64,000 bases of DNA from JALHMI01 sp964598535. Its GTDB lineage: Bacteria; Planctomycetota; Planctomycetia; Pirellulales; PALSA-1355. The stretch lies in NCBI GenBank assembly GCA_964598535.1, contig CAZRCI010000026.1, positions 1 through 64,000 of the forward strand. Reading direction: 5' to 3'. The translations under genes were made by a program, and so were the position numbers. The notes beneath the pieces were generated by a model. That model was not told the DNA's origin. It saw nothing but the letters and a program-made list of their open reading frames with translations, and ran no database searches. Below, piece by piece: positions 61,665 to 64,000 of the stretch. Each line of letters starts with the position of its first letter. The stretch's first letter is position 1.

Positions 61665-62591
61665 CCCGGGCTCTGGGGGGCCAGCCTCGGGCGTGTTTTC
61701 GGCTTCCTCGCCCGCAGCTCGTGCAGACTGGATCTCCACAGGCAACGGCGCCGGCGGAGCGGCGTGCTTGGGAGGTTCCGGCGTCGGCTCCACAATCTCG
61801 GGCGATTTGAACCACTCGCTCGGAGGCCCAAAATTACGTGTGAGCGTGTTCCAGCCGATCGACAGCAGGATCAGGCTTGCGACGATTGCAAAAGCATAGA
61901 CCGTCAGCTTTTGAATCAGAACATCAGAGCTATCCGCGCGGCGAGACAAATCGACACTCGTCGTCGCCGGTGTGCTGATGTCTGCCTCGTCGAACAGCGA
62001 ACCGCTCTCATTATCTTTCGCGGCCACGGGCCGCCGCCCCGCCGCCGCACGCAAGCCAAAGGGATCGGCATCTTCCTTGCGAGCGGGCGTGTTCGCGGGT
62101 GCTGGCGTCTTGGCCGAAACCGGTGCGCCGGGCTTGGCCGTGACGGGCGCCGCCAGCGTAGGCGCGGGGGCGCCCGGTCCAGGTTTTACCGGCGCCGCCA
62201 TGGGGCCGGCGGGCTTGGCAGGCGGTGGCATCAACGGCTGAGCCAACGGAACCGCCTTGGCAACGGGCATGACGCCCGCCACCGGGGCCGACGCCATCTT
62301 CGCCCGCAGGGTTGCGTCGTATTCGGCCTTCTTATCGGCGCTCAACAGGCAAACGCGCGCAGCGGCCAACTCGTTCAGGATTTGTTGCGAAAGTGCCGCG
62401 TGTCGCCCCGCCTGAAACGTTCTTACATGGGCCATCTGCCGGTCGGCGGCATGGTCGATCACGTCCTGATCGGACTCGAAGAGCGAAATTCCCAATAGCC
62501 GGTAATAATTGGGCGGTTGCTCGCCGAGCGGAATTCCGAGCCAAACGTAATAGCCGTTGAACGAGTCGGACATGAAGCGTGTGAAACTCAC
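61635..62591 (-). CDS. J-domain-like membrane protein without HPD motif
   Basis: The 318-residue protein has an N-terminal J-like domain (about 25-95) with NYYRLLGISLFESD and ADRQMAHVRTFQ, but the HPD motif needed to activate DnaK is absent. A Pro/Ala-rich linker (about 105-180), a single membrane helix (about 230-250) and an acidic Pro-rich tail follow. The NYYRLLGI type is common in planctomycetes. It may be a scaffold rather than a co-chaperone. The stop lies in a tandem duplication. Confidence 0.82.
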   Translation of the reverse strand: MSFTRFMSDSFNGYYVWLGIPLGEQPPNYYRLLGISLFESDQDVIDHAADRQMAHVRTFQAGRHAALSQQILNELAAARVCLLSADKKAEYDATLRAKMASAPVAGVMPVAKAVPLAQPLMPPPAKPAGPMAAPVKPGPGAPAPTLAAPVTAKPGAPVSAKTPAPANTPARKEDADPFGLRAAAGRRPVAAKDNESGSLFDEADISTPATTSVDLSRRADSSDVLIQKLTVYAFAIVASLILLSIGWNTLTRNFGPPSEWFKSPEIVEPTPEPPKHAAPPAPLPVEIQSARAAGEEAENTPEAGPPEPGEDAASVPAP

Positions 62592-62765
62592 GCGGTGACG
62601 AGGAGAATCCCAATCCAGGCCCCCCCTAGCTCGGGATTCCCATTATAGCCGCGAGGTCAAGAAATCGACAACCTTGACGCAACGCGTTTGGGCTGGGAAT
62701 TGCCACAATGTCCGGCCGGTGACGATCCACCGCGTCAAGTGAGCAACGCTTGCCATAACAATTTT

Positions 62766-63635
62766 CTAACGTCCCCGCCGCTGCTGCCGCCGGGTTCGTC
62801 GCGACGAGGCCGGAATCTCTGGCTCGTCGTTGGTTTCCACCTCGAACACTTCGCCCAGGCCGTAATCTACGAGTTCGAGCGTCGTGCGGCGCACGACACG
62901 GCCCTCGGCGTCGGTCTTATGCGAACATTCGTCGATCACTTCTCCAGGAATCTCCGGGGCATGCCAACTCCAGGTGATCGTCGTGCCGCGGTCGTTCTTT
63001 TGATCCGCTCGGACCAGATAGGCTCCCTTCGGGGTCGGGCGGCGCGGGAGATGCCGGATCATATCGAGCGCCATTACCTGGCTGGTGATCTGCTGCAACT
63101 CCTTGCGGTCGCTCGCTTCACGTAGCATGCTCCGACGCCGCAAAATTGCCGGTTGGTGTCCCGCGGCAAACGTGATTTCGGCCTCTTCGACCGTGACCCC
63201 GCCGGTGATGACCAGTTGCCGTCCTTCGCAGCGGATTTCCCGACCGTCCACGCTCATGGTTTGAGGTTCGAGCGTCTTGGCCGGTGCGATCTTGCCGAGC
63301 GTTTCGCCGGCATAGCCCTGCACGATCGTCTGTGGCTGGCTGGGGAATTTCTGGCCCGCCACCTCAACCGTCACTTCGACTTGCAGTGTGACGCGTTCGG
63401 GCGTTACTTCCAGGACGGTCGTCTTGTTGTCGGTCAGGCTGCCATCCGTCGGCTTGCCGTCCGTGTCGTAATTCTGGGTCACGATGCGCACGTGCCGCCA
63501 CGCGCCCTTTCCGAAGCGAGCCCACGGGTGCGCTTGCTGGAGCAATTGGTCGAGCTCGTCGGCTATGGCCCCCGAAACGCCAGCAAACAGCACCACCAGC
63601 AGCGGCCAGACGATCAGAGCAATTCGCGGTCTCAA
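62766..63635 (-). CDS. Secreted protein of unknown function
   Basis: The 289-residue protein starts at TTG 63635, preceded by GGAG at 9 bases. A hydrophobic signal (IALIVWPLLVVLFAGVSGAIA) is followed by a mostly beta-strand mature part (VTQNYDTDGKPTDGSLTDNK, DGREIRCEGRQLVITGG). The frame is open for another 88 codons upstream, but that part has no ATG near a Shine-Dalgarno site and looks untypical. The C-terminus is basic. No family is recognised. Confidence 0.7.
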   Translation of the reverse strand: MRPRIALIVWPLLVVLFAGVSGAIADELDQLLQQAHPWARFGKGAWRHVRIVTQNYDTDGKPTDGSLTDNKTTVLEVTPERVTLQVEVTVEVAGQKFPSQPQTIVQGYAGETLGKIAPAKTLEPQTMSVDGREIRCEGRQLVITGGVTVEEAEITFAAGHQPAILRRRSMLREASDRKELQQITSQVMALDMIRHLPRRPTPKGAYLVRADQKNDRGTTITWSWHAPEIPGEVIDECSHKTDAEGRVVRRTTLELVDYGLGEVFEVETNDEPEIPASSRRTRRQQRRGR

Positions 63636-63734
63636 AAGTCGTGGCTCCACAGGCCGGGCAGCAAGAATTGCCCCCGAGGCAATGCGATCGGTGTGCCGCC
63701 GGCACCTATCCGCCAGGCAAAGACGCCATGATAG

Positions 63735-64000
63735 CCGCGCTGGCCCGCGATTGCACTCCCGCTCCTGCGGGCGGCGATCGCCGCCTCGCCACACGAGGAC
63801 TGGTGGGCCGGTACCCGAGAAGCCGCCGGCTTGAGCGCCGCTTTTATTCTGATAAATTCGTCCGCTGCCTTCGCCGGCAACCTCACCGCGATGCCGCATC
63901 TGCCGCGAGAAGTGGGCCTGTGGGCCGCGGCTGCCGCCACTGGCGGTTTCTGGGGGGCGGAGCTCGGTAGCCGCTATCTAACGCCTCGCGCATTGCACTT
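63735..64000 (+). pseudogene. 5'-truncated TauE/SafE (TSUP) permease fragment, runs off right edge
   Basis: The plus-strand frame beginning after two stops (TGA TAG at 63729-63734) encodes GTREAAGLSAAFILINSS followed by GLWAAAAATGGFWGAELGSR. These match the second half of TSUP (sulfite/anion exporter) proteins, whose pattern is WAG.(R)..A..SA.FI..NS. The preceding first half, about 120-150 residues with a GxGGG block, is not found upstream in any frame. The C-terminal end lies beyond the window. I read this as a truncated remnant, unless an unusual short start is used. Confidence 0.6.

Overview
The window looks like chromosomal DNA of a planctomycete, probably in or near the order Pirellulales. 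This is inferred from content rather than from a marker gene. The DNA is GC-rich, and the dense reading frames on the opposite strand are composition shadows. Planctomycete-type genes include a DUF1570 protease-like protein, a PEP-CTERM tail, a J-like protein with an NYYRLLGI motif, PQQ-propeller and HEAT-repeat secreted proteins, a fused GldF-GldG transporter, and a very long Gln/Ser/Asp-rich membrane protein. I saw no rRNA, tRNA, CRISPR array, prophage or intact insertion sequence.

Layout. 1-7212 (minus) is a respiratory operon: Rieske protein, b6-type cytochrome b, a long cytochrome b C-terminal subunit, and a giant multihaem cytochrome c with a PDZ domain that runs off the left edge. 7768-12690 (plus) holds a D-glutamate cyclase-like gene, an ECF sigma factor with its membrane partner, and an internally duplicated ABC permease. 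12687-13771 (minus) holds an orphan PEP-CTERM tail and a GGDEF protein. 13921-18563 (plus) holds pyrB, pyrC, a NYN-domain protein, dps and a DUF971 gene, with a MITE-like element before dps. 18690-32097 (minus) holds a GldA / GldF-GldG / DUF4340 transporter operon, nadB, the giant low-complexity protein and a HEAT-repeat protein. 32573-38760 holds a secreted Gly-rich protein, an altronate-dehydratase-type enzyme, a PQQ propeller, NAD kinase and a secreted protein.

38771-42543 is the most suggestive regulatory unit. An NtrC-type sigma-54 activator is divergent from a near-perfect sigma-54 promoter, which precedes a small membrane protein and an SbtA-type bicarbonate transporter. 42741-49596 holds a THUMP-like methyltransferase, small planctomycete proteins, a PDZ protein, a GNAT enzyme and dnaA without dnaN. 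49708-56925 holds an oxidoreductase, DUF1570, a HEAT lipoprotein, a secreted toroid-like protein, a DacZ-like diadenylate cyclase and NnrE. 57031-64000 holds a second MITE copy that supplies a stop codon, small membrane and secreted proteins, guaB, tag, the J-like protein, a secreted protein, and a 5'-broken TauE/SafE fragment at the right edge.

Most genes are housekeeping or lineage-specific. The strongest leads are the b6-type complex with a possible covalent haem cysteine and a multihaem PDZ subunit, the sigma-54/SbtA module, and the degenerate mobile or gene-fragment traces.
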